A stretch of 64,000 nucleotides of DNA from Phoronis australis (Eukaryota; Phoronida; Phoronidae). Each line of letters starts with the position of its first letter. The stretch's first letter is position 1. Shown here piece by piece: positions 24,321-37,038 of this stretch. The position numbers and the translations under genes are program-made. The notes below the pieces were generated by a model. It had not been told where the DNA came from, searched no databases, and saw only the letters and a list, made by a program, of their open reading frames with translations. The stretch spans positions 166,437 to 230,436 of the forward strand of contig NMRA01000305.1 in the NCBI GenBank assembly GCA_002633005.1. The letters are read 5' to 3'.

Positions 24321-24573
24321 TTTCCACCAAGGCTAGGTGATGCAAGACATTATTACTTGTTCTTTGTTGCATTATAGTAACTGGTCTTGGCTAATTATCA
24401 TTTTATGGCCTGGTCATCCATTCAGCCCAAAGTAGTTCCAGAGGTGGCTTATCAGCCAATTATTCACGCATGCTGACTCACAATAGAAGCCTGATAAGAG
24501 TGAAGGTGGATAAATGCGGTGTTCCTACAGTTTCTTGTTTTAGTGGATGTGTTCACGACATATGTCAATGTTT

Positions 24574-24890
24574 TCATCCGGTAGAGACCATTTGCCCATA
24601 ACCAGCTATGCGGCAACATTCAAACGCTCCGATACGCCGCATGGCTGAAGATGCAGATTCCAGGAGTTTCTTGTAGGATGGGCGGCGGCGATACGGCTCT
24701 CGGGATCTATATTCTTTCTCGCCGTTTTGAAGCCAATACTGATACTGCTCTCGCAGTCTAGCTTTGAATGGAACGTTATCATGAGTGGCTGAAGGAAATA
24801 GGTCATTCTGGCTCGAATCTTTAAGCCGATATTGAATGTCCGAAACTGCGGATACGGTTTCTGCACCGTGGCTCCGGTGTGCGTCCATCG
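24574..24890 (-). pseudogene. Decayed pogo/Tigger-like DDE transposase C-terminal fragment
   Basis: The minus strand reads PFKARLREQYQYWLQNGEKE, then Tyr, an Arg-rich stretch, RRPSYKKLLE and finally FECCRIA. In pogo/Tigger transposases the end of the DDE domain is followed by a similar K-x-x-(L/I)-R-x-x-Y-x-x-W block, a (R/K)-(R/K)-P-S linker and an S-F-x-x-C-G-I motif. The spacing is disrupted after RRPSY and there is no upstream catalytic region, so this is a broken relic. The match is from family memory and was not searched. Confidence 0.4.
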
Positions 24891-24908
24891 ATGAGCAAAA
24901 CAATCTCC

Positions 24909-25049
24909 CGTTCAGTAACGCTAGGACGTCGCTAAAAAGCAAGACTTCGCGAGATTACGTGAGATATTGCCGTGCATTTTAAATGACAGCACGTGACTTT
25001 AACTAGGTTTTAGCTAGGTCCTAGCGTAGGTCCTAGCGTCTACTGAACA
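24909..25049 (+). mobile_element. MITE family R2, copy 2
   Basis: Ends CGTTCAGTAACGCTAGGAC and TAGGTCCTAGCGTCTACTGAAC are inverted. The right end carries a doubled TAGGTCCTAGCG. It is about 90% similar to 43603-43744 by eye, and it directly abuts the transposase relic on its left. Confidence 0.8.
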
Positions 25050-26651
25050 CACGCCTGGTTTGTCAATGTTGAAATAAGGACCTCGCCCCATCATTACTGT
25101 CTGTACGTAACAGTATCATCATAAGCGACTCGTTCGTGGATCCCGTACCTGGACTTCAATATTGTTGGGTACACACTTGACTCGGTAAACAGGGAAGTAG
25201 TCAAAGACGGGTTTACGGTAGGGCACATACCAACAGAACTGGCTCGAATTTGTTATTTTTTCACAATACGATGTGGCCGAGTATTCAAGCCGGCCGAAGT
25301 TCATAGATTTTCTGTTGAGAGACCTTGGGTGCTATCATCTTTGTCACAAGGAGATCTAGAAGTGATGCACACACATTTTCTTGTCCCGCTGGGCAGATAT
25401 TGCAAAAATTGATAAGCTGCTATACAAGTTTCACTTACCGTTTATTACATGAAACAAAACACAGCAATAAGTCAAACGAAAACCCAGAAACCTCAGGGCA
25501 TCATTGAAGATGATACAAGGTAAATGAAAAGTATATAAATCGCACATAAATCACTATACGCGTAAGTGAAATGAGACACACGAGTCACTAATGATACAAT
25601 GATACGAATAAATAAACTCAGTTTCTGTACGTAGAAATGCAAATAACTGGCTCTTCAAGCATAAAAGAGAAAAAACGCCTCTAGGGCGTATACAATGTAG
25701 AACCCAGACTAGAAAACACGATTTACATACAACACAAATAAAGGTAAAAAATTATAATAAAATTGCCTGTGGGGCCAAACAAAAACACGTCTAAGCAGCC
25801 TAACAAGTTTAAAATAAATAAATAATGAAAAAGAAATAAGGAAAGAACCCGGGATGGGGGATGAGGAAATTGTAAAAACAGAGAAACATGCCCTGAATAT
25901 GGCAAACAAAGGAACGAAAACTGGTGAATGAGAAAAATAATTATGTTGTAATCCCTTGAAATACGCTTAATGAGTTAAAGTTTATTTAACGGGATCTTTT
26001 TGACAGGTTTATGCCGCGCGCTACGCTGCAGAGTAAAACAAGAGGCAAATGGTTCAAAAGCGTCACTTATTATGACGTATGTGCACAAAGTAAATAAATA
26101 CAAAATAAGACTCTGCAAGATGGCGACGCCATGGTGACGGTATAAAAATGTTGGCGAAGTAATTATTCACAACTTTCACGAATTCGCCATTATGCTTGAA
26201 AACGAGGTGTTGTTCCAAACTTCAATGGTTCCACATGTTTTGAACTTGCCTGAAACTACAAATTCGAAAATGACTCTTGTACGCACTTCTTGTGGCTTGA
26301 GATGCTGCTTCATTCGGCAATAATTGAATGCGGTGATGTTTTCAAAACACGAAGCGCATTGATTTGGAATTCATCATTGACAACAGCGGGAAAAGTACAT
26401 ACCGGCGCGTGCGGATACGTGCGTAGCTTCACGCAAAGGCACGAGCGTAGGTCTAAATGCGTGCAAAATATTGTCACCTGCACAAAGCTATTTTCCAAGC
26501 CGACAAAATGATGAAAAAATAAAATAAAAAGGAATTAACCAAAATCATCAGTTTCACCCCTTAAAAAACGTTTAGTCGGTTCTGCATGCCCATAAGTTTC
26601 TAAAGCAATATCACGTTTAGAGCACCAACAGCTTAGTGTACTCTTTGTCCA

Positions 26652-29600
26652 TCATTTTGTGCTCGTATTTCTATGATAAGCCGTGTCTCTGACCGAGTGT
26701 GAGTGAGGCAACCACACTCCCGACAACTGCTTGGCTATTTTTTTCTTTTCGGGAGGTAAACGTGACGGCTCCCCGGCCGGTAGAACGTCAATTGGCTGGA
26801 CTCTCGAGATGGTTTTTACTGATGATACGTGACTCTGTAAAATACACGCCATGAAATCTAACAAAAATCGAACATATAACAGAATGACACGTTATCTCCA
26901 TGACAGCAAGCAGCAGCATATTTTGATAAAAACCATGATGGATACGATGTTTCGGCGTTTATTAAAACACAATCCTCAGAATCAAAACAGTTGCCACCTT
27001 GCTAGGCCCAACAGCAAGTAATGATACACAAACACAGTCAGATACAAAGGAGTAATAATAGACTAGACCAACAATGACAACCTATGGTATGCCACTTTCC
27101 TATTGATACTGAGTCACTGTTTTTGCTTCTGACGGAGGATGGTGTTTTAATAATCGCCGAAATAGATCAAGCCGATTCAATTCTATCGTTGCTCTTATCA
27201 AATGACACACAAATATTCAAAATGCTGCAAACAATTTCATGTAGTCACACACCATATCAGTATTACACGCCGTGCTACGAGGGTAAGTTCCAACTCTGTG
27301 AAATCTCCATAGATGTGCCCAATGATGAGATACTCATTAAGGAAAGTTGAAGTCACGTGGTTTGTATATACATATGTGCTCTGTCTGTGTCTGTGTCTGT
27401 GTGCGTGCGTGCGTGCCGTGTGGTGTGAAGGCGACGCCAAACGCATTTCCCGATAGTATCCCTAACATTCGAATAAATACATCGTACTTTTGGCGAGGCA
27501 TTCGTTGAATACAGTAACCGCGATCAGTTATTTGTTGACGATTTATTCCGAGCTTTTGCTAAAAAACGTAAACAAGTAAACCGTGTAAGATGTGCGAAAG
27601 ACGGAAGTCCATAATAAGATCTCTTAGTGGATACGAGTATAGCACGCCCTTAAATTTATTTTCGATCCTCTGCCATGGCTCTGAATTTTTGTTGTTTTTA
27701 TTCTTATAATTAACGAAATCCACCTGCACCGACAACCAGGTGCTTGGCTAAACAGAATTCGTCACCCGACTCACCGTTCCTGCATCACCATTTCTCTTTT
27801 CCATCTCCACGACGCACATTTCACTACTGGGAGAGTCCCAACGTCTTACAGTTCTCCGACTGTTTCGTTGGCAGCAACAAGAACAACAGGCAGAGGGCGC
27901 TTCCTCCTGATAATCTGCGTCGAACGGTGCCACGCGATTGCTGGAAAAATAATTCTTCTTCGCAATCTCTTTTTTATTATTAATATCCAATTCAGAACTT
28001 TTGATTCTAAAAGATTGCCAAAGATAACATCCTGTCATTAAAATATGAATAAATCCTCTTTTTATTTATTTTTTATTAACAACGAAAATCACAAAGGGCA
28101 AAGAAGTTCTCAACGTGAATTAGCCCAGTACTGTTTCTTATGACTCATCCAGGCGAAGACAAATAGGGTAATTACTGCAAGCAATCAATTGGCAGACGAA
28201 AAAAAATGCTACGCTCATACCACGCACATGCATTTTCAAGATCACAACGTATAAGCGGCACGAATTGTTTAGAAACACAACGCGGTGCATCATTAAATCC
28301 AACATCACGTGACACCTACCTGGTACAGCAGCAGTACATACACAACGGTATCATCAGAGCCATCAGAAACAATAAGAACAAAAGACCGAGGGCGAGGAAG
28401 GCCCACCAAGGGAGATCTGCGGAAAAGGTTGCACACTTGATACTACTATATTTTAAAAGGCATTTGCTCTATGTGCCTGCATTTAGATCCGTGTGCCTGA
28501 ATGTTAAGCTGCCGTGAGCTGATTTTTTCGTTAAAAGCTGTAGATTTTGATCCCCATTTAAAATTAAAGGGACATTTCGCCCCTATTTGATTGTCCCTAG
28601 ACAATTATTTACACGCTATTTTTCGTTTTATTCTTATACCCGGGTGTTTTCTATGAACTAAGAAGGACCATTATGACGTCACCGCGACTTTAAGTTAGCT
28701 CAAATGGCGTCACTCAGTGACTGAGCTCGAGGTGCCTAGCCCAATATTACCATTATCCCCCAGCGCTGCATTTCGCTATATGGCAATTATATTATGTTGT
28801 TAGAGATATGACATAAGACAAGACGTTTCTTCTTTAATGAATTCAAAATTGCCGTTTGCCGTGAATAAATTAAGTCACACGTGATGTCCGTTGTCTGTAA
28901 GTTGGGTTGCCTGATTTTGTACTGATGTCATCAAAGTTGTGAAATTTGATGTCTCGCGCTTTTACTAAACGCCAGAATAATAAAAAATCAATGCAAACTA
29001 AAATTTTTCAACTTGAATAATCCGTCGTTTGAAAAACGGACAAAAAGTCATGAGACAACTATTGCTTTACGACATTTTGTCTAAATTCGATGTCGAACTA
29101 TTTTCATTTAGTTGTTTGTTTCGGCAGCTAAGGAAATACATGAATAGGTTTGTGCGCTTACATATCGTGAAAGTGACTTAAGATTTAAGACAGAAAATTG
29201 GCCTTACGCTTTAATCCACTTTGCAGTTGCAGAAAAAAGTTTAGCCAAGTTGTTATGAACGCGCCACAGTCTAGAAATATTTTTTTGAAATTATCTGTGT
29301 CTAGCAATTGTGTGTGTATATTATTAGAGACTTTGCACTGTTGCTCAAGTATGATTTTTAAATAATTAAAATTATTTTTCAAAAAAGTTGTGTGGAGCGT
29401 AAGACCAAACTTTTGTCTTAAGTCTTAAGCCGCTTTTCATGAAAGAGGCCTCTGGTTTGAATGCTATGTCAGTATACGTACCTTGTCCGAACGATTGGCT
29501 GTTGTTATAGTATGGCCGTTTATCGATAACACCACACACAGGGGCATCACCAATCCACAGACCATCAACGCCGCATTCCTGCATGAAAATGTTCGAAATG

Positions 29601-32600
29601 ATAATTCTGTACAATTCCATGCACGTGATGGTATTTAATGAGTTGGTCTTGTTCAAGCCGATTATAAAGCCCGCGTTCCGCCTCAGAAGCTAACATTTGA
29701 AGACCACTAGCAGTTCTTAAATTTGTCTCAACATGCTCCTTTCTCGCACGAAAAACAGTTTCTAGGTGATGAAGAACTAGCAATTTGGTTTTCTTGAGCC
29801 AATGCTAGACGCATAAAATGACACGCCGTAAAAGAGCACGCCAAGAGAAGCCTACTTATCGCAACTTTTATTTCAGTTTGAGCTTCAGTCGTAGTTTATT
29901 AGGAGTTCAGTGCAAAAGTGTAAACCCATGAGTTTATTTTACGAACGATCTCGTCGAAGATTGATCTATTGAATTTCAGTTCATGCGCGCACCCAGCCTA
30001 AAAATGGCGAATTTTTGAGAATTTTGCTAAAATTCAAGGGGTACGTTCAGAGCTACAAATTTTGCATTCGTAGAATTTTGGTAGTTCTTGCCTTTTTAGT
30101 GGAATTTTCTGTCGTTTTCTATTTTTTAGGAGTTTTTGTTTCTCTGGAACGGACCTTTTTTTCCCACTTAGCCGAGAACTCCCTGAATGCGCGCATGCAG
30201 TTAATATACGTTTCAACACGCCACTGTGTGACAGACACACACTGCGACTGAGTTATTTACTTTACAAAGCAAATGTGTAGTTTAAAACCATTTCACAAAC
30301 AGTCGCAATTTAGCTGTATATTTTTTTTCAATCTGTCACCCTTCAGCAATAACGCCCGTTTGTTTGTCTGTGTGCATAGACACCGGTACTATTTGTAAAT
30401 GTCCCAGGTAACAACTCTGCTATTCGCAGCCAATCAAGTAAGAATCTGCTATGACTGTGATTTGGGAGAGTAAATACACGCGTAAAAGGTGATGTAACCA
30501 GCATACCAGGGCACTGTTGCATGAAAAGTGATTCAAGACTTAAGTCTTAAAAGACAAAAATTTGATCTTATGGCCCCACTTCACAATTACTGAATAAAGG
30601 TTTTGCCATGTAATTATAAACACATTACTACTTAGAAATAATTCATACTAAGCATGTCAGTAACCAGAAGTGAGTATATTCTCAGGCTCTGTGATGTTGC
30701 TAAAGTGAAATTTAATTATTTTTGAAGAATAATTTTGTGGACCAAAGTTCTGACTTAAAAGAATGCTAAACCTCATTTTGGTGATTTCAACCAATCCTCG
30801 CTCTGCCACCTGCTAATACATCATTGACGTCAATCGTCAAGTTTAAGGCAGGAATCAACTAGAAAATCACACACCCTATGTCACAGATTGGACAATATGG
30901 CCCCTGGTGGGTGATCTTTTCCCACAGTCGCCGTGTAATTCGCTAAAAGCGTAGGTAACGCTTGCCCGTTTAGCAGACATCGAAATGAGTTTTCAATTTT
31001 TTTCTCCAAACTTTTGGGGACTGTCGAGGGTTACACAACATTATTTTGCTTTCGAGAAATGAATGAGAAAATAGTTTTTAGTTTCTGATAATAGGCCCAA
31101 ACCGGGTTTGATATCTTTTTAAGTCTTAGGGCATTTGTTATGAAACAGATCTTAGTAACATGGTTTTTCCAGGTTTTGATAAGTCTTTGCATTTTTGCAT
31201 TTTTGAACAAACCAATTTTTACAGTTTATGAGCAGACGTATGAAATATTTATAGGTTAGTTGTTGTAATACCACGTTTGATTCAACACGACGTGTTAGTT
31301 GAATCGTCCACATTTTACTAGTGTCCTGTCGAGCAGTAGCAATCTGAGACTTGAATCGAGGATTCCTTCACTCGCACGCTTGTTGCATTCCCTTTCAAGA
31401 TTAGAATAAATTATTATCAGAAAATTTAAACATGTTCAGCTGGACTGTATCATACTTAGTAAAAAATCTCTTATGCTCTCGGGAGCGTACCGATCCTTTC
31501 TGGAGGAATGGGTGAATGATTGGACTCGCGGGACAGGTTGAGCTTCTCGCGAAATACCACCCAAAGCACCGTTCTATGTGATGGAAAAGGCAATCACTCA
31601 ACAGACACGGAGATGACAGCTATAAAGGTATCGCGGTATTCAGACTTATTTTTGGAAATTGCTTGCTTCACTGGCTTACCTCATACTGTGCTGTCGACCT
31701 CAGATTCGGGTAGCGATCACACATTAATAATCTGCCGTTGTTATTCATCTTGTTAGTCAGCCGTTTGTCGAAGGACTGAGAGCCCATGCGTGTAAGTATG
31801 ATAAGTGGGGGGAGATTAAAAACTCTGTGGTGACTACAGATTTTTTTTACTCGTATACTTTTCTAAAATCGTGAATTTCGTGGTTTTTACTGGAAATTTC
31901 CTATGTAGTAAACGTTGCGAGACGGTACTTTCCTCAGGAATTGCTTAAAAGTTATTTTTAACGAGCTTTTGCCTACAATGATTTTTAAAGGAATTTTTTG
32001 TAAGTGTGCAGTCCAGCTGAATAGGTTTAATTTCTCTGATTACGAAGTTTCCTGGATGGGTGAAGAATTATATTTCAAGATTATAATAAATTATCAATTA
32101 GATATCTCGTTAGTATTATACCCACCTGAGCACTTGGAAAACCAGACATGTTAAAACCGTCATGACAACGATAGCTCAGCCGACTTCCTACATAATACGG
32201 ACCCGGATTACTTTGGACAGCATTAGCGACCCCTACAGGTAGCGGACACGTTGTCTGTGGGGTTGTACTTGGTGCCTCTGTGGTTGTTGCAAACACGGTG
32301 GAAAGCATAGTTGATGTTGTCATTTGTGTAGTTGCTGCTTGACTGGACGTACCTCCGTTCGTTGTCGTTGTGACTGATGTTGTTACTTGTTGCGTAGTTG
32401 CTGCTTGACTGGACGTACCTCCGTTAGTTGTCGTTGTGACTGTTGTTACTTGTTGCGTAGTTGCTGCTTCGCTGGACGTGCCTCCGTTCGTAGTCGTCGT
32501 GGTTGCTTCCGATGTTTGGTTGTTGCCAAATACTAGACGTACGTCAGAAAGCAAGAAGACATTGGTTACGAAAAAAAGAGCGCCAAAACATAGAAACGAT

Positions 32601-35131
32601 TTAAAATTGCTTCTCAATGCACTACCCATGCAGATCAATCAATCATATATCAATTTGCACACAAAACTACTACAGCCTCTATCTCCGCCAGTGTGTCACA
32701 CATGATAGCATACGTGTACACTCGTAGTTTTAGTAATAAGCTAGCGTTTTCATTACAAAAATTATACCTTGTTGACATTGTTTTCCATGCGACTAATCAA
32801 GAAATGGCCTCAGTTACATCTGCGGACTTCGTATTTAGTTTGTTTTGAGTTCAGAATTTCTAAAAACTAGTAATTGAACGCTTAGGCCCCTATCTGTGTC
32901 ATTTTAAGTAAAATATTGAAGTTTACCATATAATAACCTTCAGACGACATAACAGTGGTTATTCAACTCTGAGTAAAATTTTGTCACCAAATTTATTAAG
33001 CCTGACGGAAATTTTTCTCGTGATCTCCTACGTCACAAGAAGCCAACAATGGCTCAAATGGTAGTGTTTGACTGTATCACTGAGTTAGTTATTCAATAGC
33101 GAATGAGTAAAAATACATTCCTCGGGACGCCGGCGATCAGGTCTGTGTTCTTCAACTTTATCCGATGCTGGCCCAATTAAGCAAACGTTTTAGGTCGTAA
33201 AAAGTCACATTTTTTCCAATTTTCAAAATTCAAAAAATTTATCCCATGTGCTTTTTGCGAACTCTTCAAATACGCTACTTACAAACTTTCAAAATGAACA
33301 TTTGAATACACCATTGTCGTCCCCAATGTGTTTATGATGGTCTTGTACTTTAGAGAAAGATAACTTCAGCATCCTGAAGCGATTCAATTAACCACAACAG
33401 CATTGTGTCTGTGATCTAAACAGGCAGATTCTGAGGTGTGGCCGAGTTGCCCAATCTGGACCGGTAAGGGTGTTTACGTAGGATTCTTTCCTAGTAGAGC
33501 TAAAAGCCAATGATCCAAATAGCTGAGAATTTTTTGAATTCGCTTAAACTATATTTAACTGATATAATCCGACCTCACATTCCATTACATCTCCCAAATT
33601 ATTGGAAGTCAAAAAAGCTGAGAATCGGCAACTTTCAATAAAATCACAAAAATAACCGTCTTTTACGTTTTATACTTTTGAAAAACCCTAGAATTATTGA
33701 ACAATACCCACAAAAATGTATTTCGCTACCCTAAAACGGATTGTTCTTTTAAGGAAAAAATTGTCCAAGAATATGCACATATTGCATTGTTGTAGATATC
33801 GGTAATGCTGTTTCTTCTTCGGACAATTACACTACATAAATGAGCTTAGGTCTGCACTGGACTATTTCCAGTTTTCAAAAGAAAATTAAATTATCTTTCT
33901 ATTGTAAGATATTTCGCGTCACTATAATTGCATAAGCGTATATAGTGATAAAAACCCCTTAACAAGCAATTCATTGCTTCTTTGGTGGCGCTACAAAAAT
34001 TATTCTTGTGCATTGCTGTTTAGGACACAATGCCTCGTTTCAAATGTGGAAGCGTGCGTGTTGCAAACAATAGGCATAACCATTTGTGGTTTGGAAATAA
34101 CATCTCGTTCTCAAGCGTAATGACAAATTCATGCAAGTAGTGAATAGGTCTCCATCGCTGGTAAAAATAATACTACCTTCGTAAATGTCTTTCGTTAGAA
34201 AGTTGCATCATATAGTTTTTGTGAATTGCTAAAAATATCTTACTAAAAATGTTATTTGCATTTGTATTAATTCATCCTTTTGTCATCCTAGGTTTTGTAG
34301 CCAAACGCTTGGAAGTTGGTTGCAACCAACTAGAGATATGACGCATCTTAAAGTGGCCACTAACCCTCGTTCTTACTGACTGTATGATTCGGACAACTTG
34401 CCTGCATAACACTGATCTCAACTTGTTTCTCACTAAGATGAAGTGGTTTCCGAGATTAGAGTAAAATCTGACCGTTTGTTATTGTTTGAGATCTTGCCTA
34501 GTGCATAAAATGACAAGCCGTGAAAAGTTGAATTATAAAACCCGAGTCCGCAGTATAATGTCTGTACTCGAAATCAAGTCGATGTTAATTTGACATTTAC
34601 CAATCCACTTTTATACTGTGTATGCTATCGGTTTCGCTAACGAGTTCCAGTTCAAATTGGCAGTTGATGACGCTTAGGTTCGAGTCACAGACTCGAGTAA
34701 CAACATGAGATTTCGAGTAGAAACTCGAAATTTCGAGTTCAGACTCAAAGTTAGAGCGTTAATTGGGGTCACCAAGAGCAAGTCAGGATCAAATAGTCAT
34801 CCGTGTGAACCAAAGAGTACTGAAGCACAGAATGATAGACGTTTATCTTTGAACGGAAAATGTCGAAATGAGTTTCGATTAGACCCTGGTGTCAAGCGAG
34901 AGCGAACTTTTAGTTCTTTCCAAGCCAAATCGGCTCTAATGTGGCTGAAGATCAACTTGAGATCAATTTCATATTTTAAGTGATGGACGATAAATCTAGA
35001 TCAGCTGTAAAGGAGAATATAACAAACATGAACTCTGTTATTGACAGGTAATGTAAATCTTCCTTACCTTTGAGCGATGGAAAACTACCGAGTACTAAAC
35101 ATAAGAACACTGTTTTAACATAGCTGACCAT
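26652..35131 (-). CDS. Receptor A: sushi-domain type I membrane protein (337 aa)
   Basis: Predicted cell-surface receptor or adhesion protein. Exons in transcript order: 35068-35131, 32126-32532, 29482-29578, 28320-28416, 27775-27940, 26652-26834; all GT-AG, phases 1,0,1,2,0, 1014 nt in frame. Residues 1-21 are a signal peptide (MVSYVKTVFLCLVLGSFPSL). Residues about 29-115 are a Thr/Ser-rich, probably O-glycosylated stalk with three copies of a TNGGTSS(E/Q)AATTQ unit. One sushi/CCP domain spans 117-172 (Cys 117, 144, 159, 172; Trp in LWIG), split by an intron between its second and third Cys. N-glycosylation sequons occur at N26 and N149. A membrane helix covers about 193-217 (LPWWAFLALGLL start), followed by CCCT and ACCSCCC clusters, likely palmitoylated. 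The last 25 residues, ending VRDTAYHRNTSTK, are almost the same in receptor B. No kinase or TIR domain is present. Confidence 0.85.
27084..27350 (+). CDS. Unassigned 88-codon ORF antisense to receptor A's last intron
   Basis: Starts with ATG and reads TEDGVLIIAEIDQADSILSL, a protein-like mix of hydrophobic and acidic residues. It contains a perfect donor site (GAGG|GTAAGT) at about codon 68. It could be the first exon of a nested plus-strand gene or chance. No domain recognised, and no acceptor partner found downstream. Confidence 0.2.
   Translation: MVCHFPIDTESLFLLLTEDGVLIIAEIDQADSILSLLLSNDTQIFKMLQTISCSHTPYQYYTPCYEGKFQLCEISIDVPNDEILIKES
27386..27420 (+). repeat. Microsatellite (TGTCTG)n / (TGCG)n
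   Basis: A short run of TGTCTG followed by GTGC/GCGT units, in the last intron of receptor A. Confidence 0.8.
29150..29445. mobile_element. MITE family R5, copy 2 (most complete)
   Basis: The left end (CGTGAAAGTGACTTAAG, AAGACAGAAAATTGG, CTTACGCTTT) and right end (GGAGCGTAAGACCAAACTTT, GTCTTAAG, GCTTTTCATGA) form inverted repeats of about 50 bp. It lies between the second sushi exon and the membrane exon of receptor A. Confidence 0.75.
29982..30197 (+). mobile_element. MITE family R3 with 5-bp target duplication, copy 1
   Basis: Starts CATGCGCGCACCCAG and ends TGCGCGCATG, flanked by CAGTT on both sides (29977-29981 and 30198-30202). Intronic in receptor A. Confidence 0.88.
30520..30768. mobile_element. 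MITE family R5, copy 3
   Basis: Shares the CATGAAAAGTGATTCAAGAC end, the interior GAGTATATTCTCAG and the right-end CCAAAGTTCTGACTTAA with the other R5 copies. Confidence 0.65.
30895..31140 (-). repeat. MITE family R6, partial reverse copy
   Basis: Its reverse complement aligns with 19757-19975 through AGATATCAAACCCG, GCAAAATAATG, GTCTGCTAAACGGGCAAGC and CACGGCGACTGTGGGAAAAG blocks. Confidence 0.65.
34700..34750. repeat. Cluster of TTCGAGT/ACTCGAA motifs
   Basis: TCGAGT and its complement ACTCGA recur closely (GTTCGAGTCACAGACTCGAG, then TTTCGAGTAGAAACTCGAAA), forming overlapping small palindromes in the first intron of receptor A. Confidence 0.6.
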
Positions 35132-35345
35132 TTCCCTGCGATTTCGCGCCGTCCGATACCGTTCCCAGCTGAGCGCTCATGCTAATACGCCATGTCGCTT
35201 GCAAGGGGTGCCGCGATAGCATGGGGTCGGAACGAGGCTACGATACGACTGTGACAATGTGCAGTGAAGTCTTATTATAATCTCTACCCAAAGAATTCCT
35301 GCTGGCCCTCTTGGACGAGTCCAAGATCGACAGAATGGCCACGAT
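35132..35345 (-). promoter_or_regulatory. Receptor A 5' UTR/promoter block conserved with receptor B
   Basis: Shared with 46347-46560 at corresponding distances from the ATG: TCGCTTGCA, GCGATA then GGGTC, CTACCCAAA, and GAGTCCAA then GACAGAAT. Conservation in non-coding sequence next to the ATG suggests a shared 5' UTR and promoter retained after duplication. Confidence 0.55.
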
Positions 35346-35526
35346 GGAAGTGAAGCCGGATTAATTTTAGCTACAACGTTACTTTGCTATTTTGACCAAA
35401 AAACNGGCGATAAAACCATAAAATTGACAGAACTTTGGGAGAGTAGGTGGACAAAATTTTCATCACTCGAGCTCATTGTTTGGGAATTGTTTAGCTTAAG
35501 GTGAACAAAAACGAGTTGATACTCCT

Positions 35527-35674
35527 CAGGGGCGATTACAGAATTTTGAGTTGGGGGGTACGGCAGAGTATTAGCCATGATTTTGCCCGTCAGACATTCG
35601 CACCCTCGAACTGCCAAATAAAATATGGGAGAATTTCACTGGAGCAATGATTCCCTTCCCCCNATCCGCCGCTG
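35527..35674 (-). mobile_element. MITE family R4, reverse copy
   Basis: Reads CAGGGGCGATTAC to ATCCGCCGCTG with an unresolved base at 35663. The flanks CTCCT and CTTCT match at four of five positions, consistent with an aged 5-bp duplication. Confidence 0.75.
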
Positions 35675-37038
35675 CTTCTAAAAGATTACGTTGAACGGGT
35701 TTATTACCCAAGAATAACACTAAAAACAACCTTTTTCGTTTTTCAGCTTGGTGCTGAATATTAAAACTCCCAAAGAAAGAGAAGTAAATGCCAACACTTC
35801 TACTTCAACTAATACGTAACGAGACCACGATATTCACGACAACTTGTGTGTCTTCGGGACGTTCGTGATTGTGTAAACGTATCTGGAGTCACCTAAGGAT
35901 TAGCTACAGACCGCATACGGCCCAATTGCAATTAATTTGGGGCCCCGAGTACATGTTAAAAGCCACCAAGTTCTGCCCAGACAACTTTTAAAAAGTTTCG
36001 TTCCCTTAACCAGTCTGCCTTACGAAATGTTTATTTGGCAAATAGTTCTAAATGAAGACCGCTATATCGCGAGCCTCATAACAATGCAAACTACCTCGAA
36101 ATTTGCTTTGCATTGTGTGTTTAGAAACGCACACCAATTCAAACGACAGTGACGATACGCTTTAATTCAAACACGAATGTTTAAAAAGCTTTTTCAACAT
36201 AAAATTACCAAATTTACCCTCCGGGAAAACCAATTTCTATAGCTTCACTCTTATTCAAGAGGAAACAATACATTGTTATTGAAACGACAAACGTGTAATC
36301 CAGGCTGTTCTAGAGGCTTTTCTGTATTAAAAACACCAAGTTTGTATTATTGTTATCAAACAGAAGGCATTCAACCACAGTCTTGCAATTGAACATATCT
36401 TTCACATAAAGAGGTATGAGGTACGTCGACTAATCGACCATGCAACTTTCACTGAAAAACGAACAAATGGTAAGCAAATATTTATCCGATTTTTTTACTG
36501 AACCCGTGACGTCTCGTAACATACACAAAACAGTGAGCGCTAATGCTGTAGACCTGCTCGTACAAATCACTTTACAAATGAAATCCATTTAACATAATTA
36601 AAAGAAATACGTCAATGACATAAATAATCAACTTTGTGAGTCAACTCTCGAGGTCACACCGTACTCTAGCGCGTTTGTTCACTATCTCACCCAGCGCTAC
36701 CTATGTTCATGTCGCGTATCGGGAGTCACGGTTGTCGCATTTCTAAGGCCGTCTTACACTTGTTTGTCTCTCCTCACCTGCTTCATTCCTGTGAGGTGGG
36801 AGGTCCTTAGGTAAAATATGTAATTTTTTACTTTTAATTGTCAGGGCACATTTTTTTTTGCAACAAACAGAAAAAAATAATTATTTTATCTGATATAAGT
36901 AACGTATTTTGAATGGACTTCACGTTCAGTCACGTTGTATGGCCATTTATTACAAACCAAAGCACGTGATCACACTTACTTCCTTCGAGAGATTCTTGAG
37001 TGCACGAAACTTAACCCAGGTTTTACAAGTTGGTTGTC

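Larger units (their letters stand above)
20891..26651. other. Intergenic, repeat-rich, between zinc-finger gene and receptor A
   Basis: The flanking genes converge here. I recognise repeat copies (21061-21184, 21690-21850, 24045-24320, 24909-25049, 26220-26350) and one decayed transposase fragment (24574-24890). An open frame of 171 codons (minus, 21921-22436) has no domain or splice context that I can support. Confidence 0.5.

Noticed and set aside
32533-32638. Hydrophobic N-terminal extension (MICMGSALRSN...) directly in frame with the stalk of receptor A, which could pass for a signal peptide
   Set aside because: The conserved tgacgt..ctag sequence is an intron end shared with receptor B, and a proper signal-peptide exon in the right phase lies at 35068-35131.
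32436-32705. 89-codon plus-strand ORF
   Set aside because: Antisense shadow of the Thr-rich exon of receptor A.
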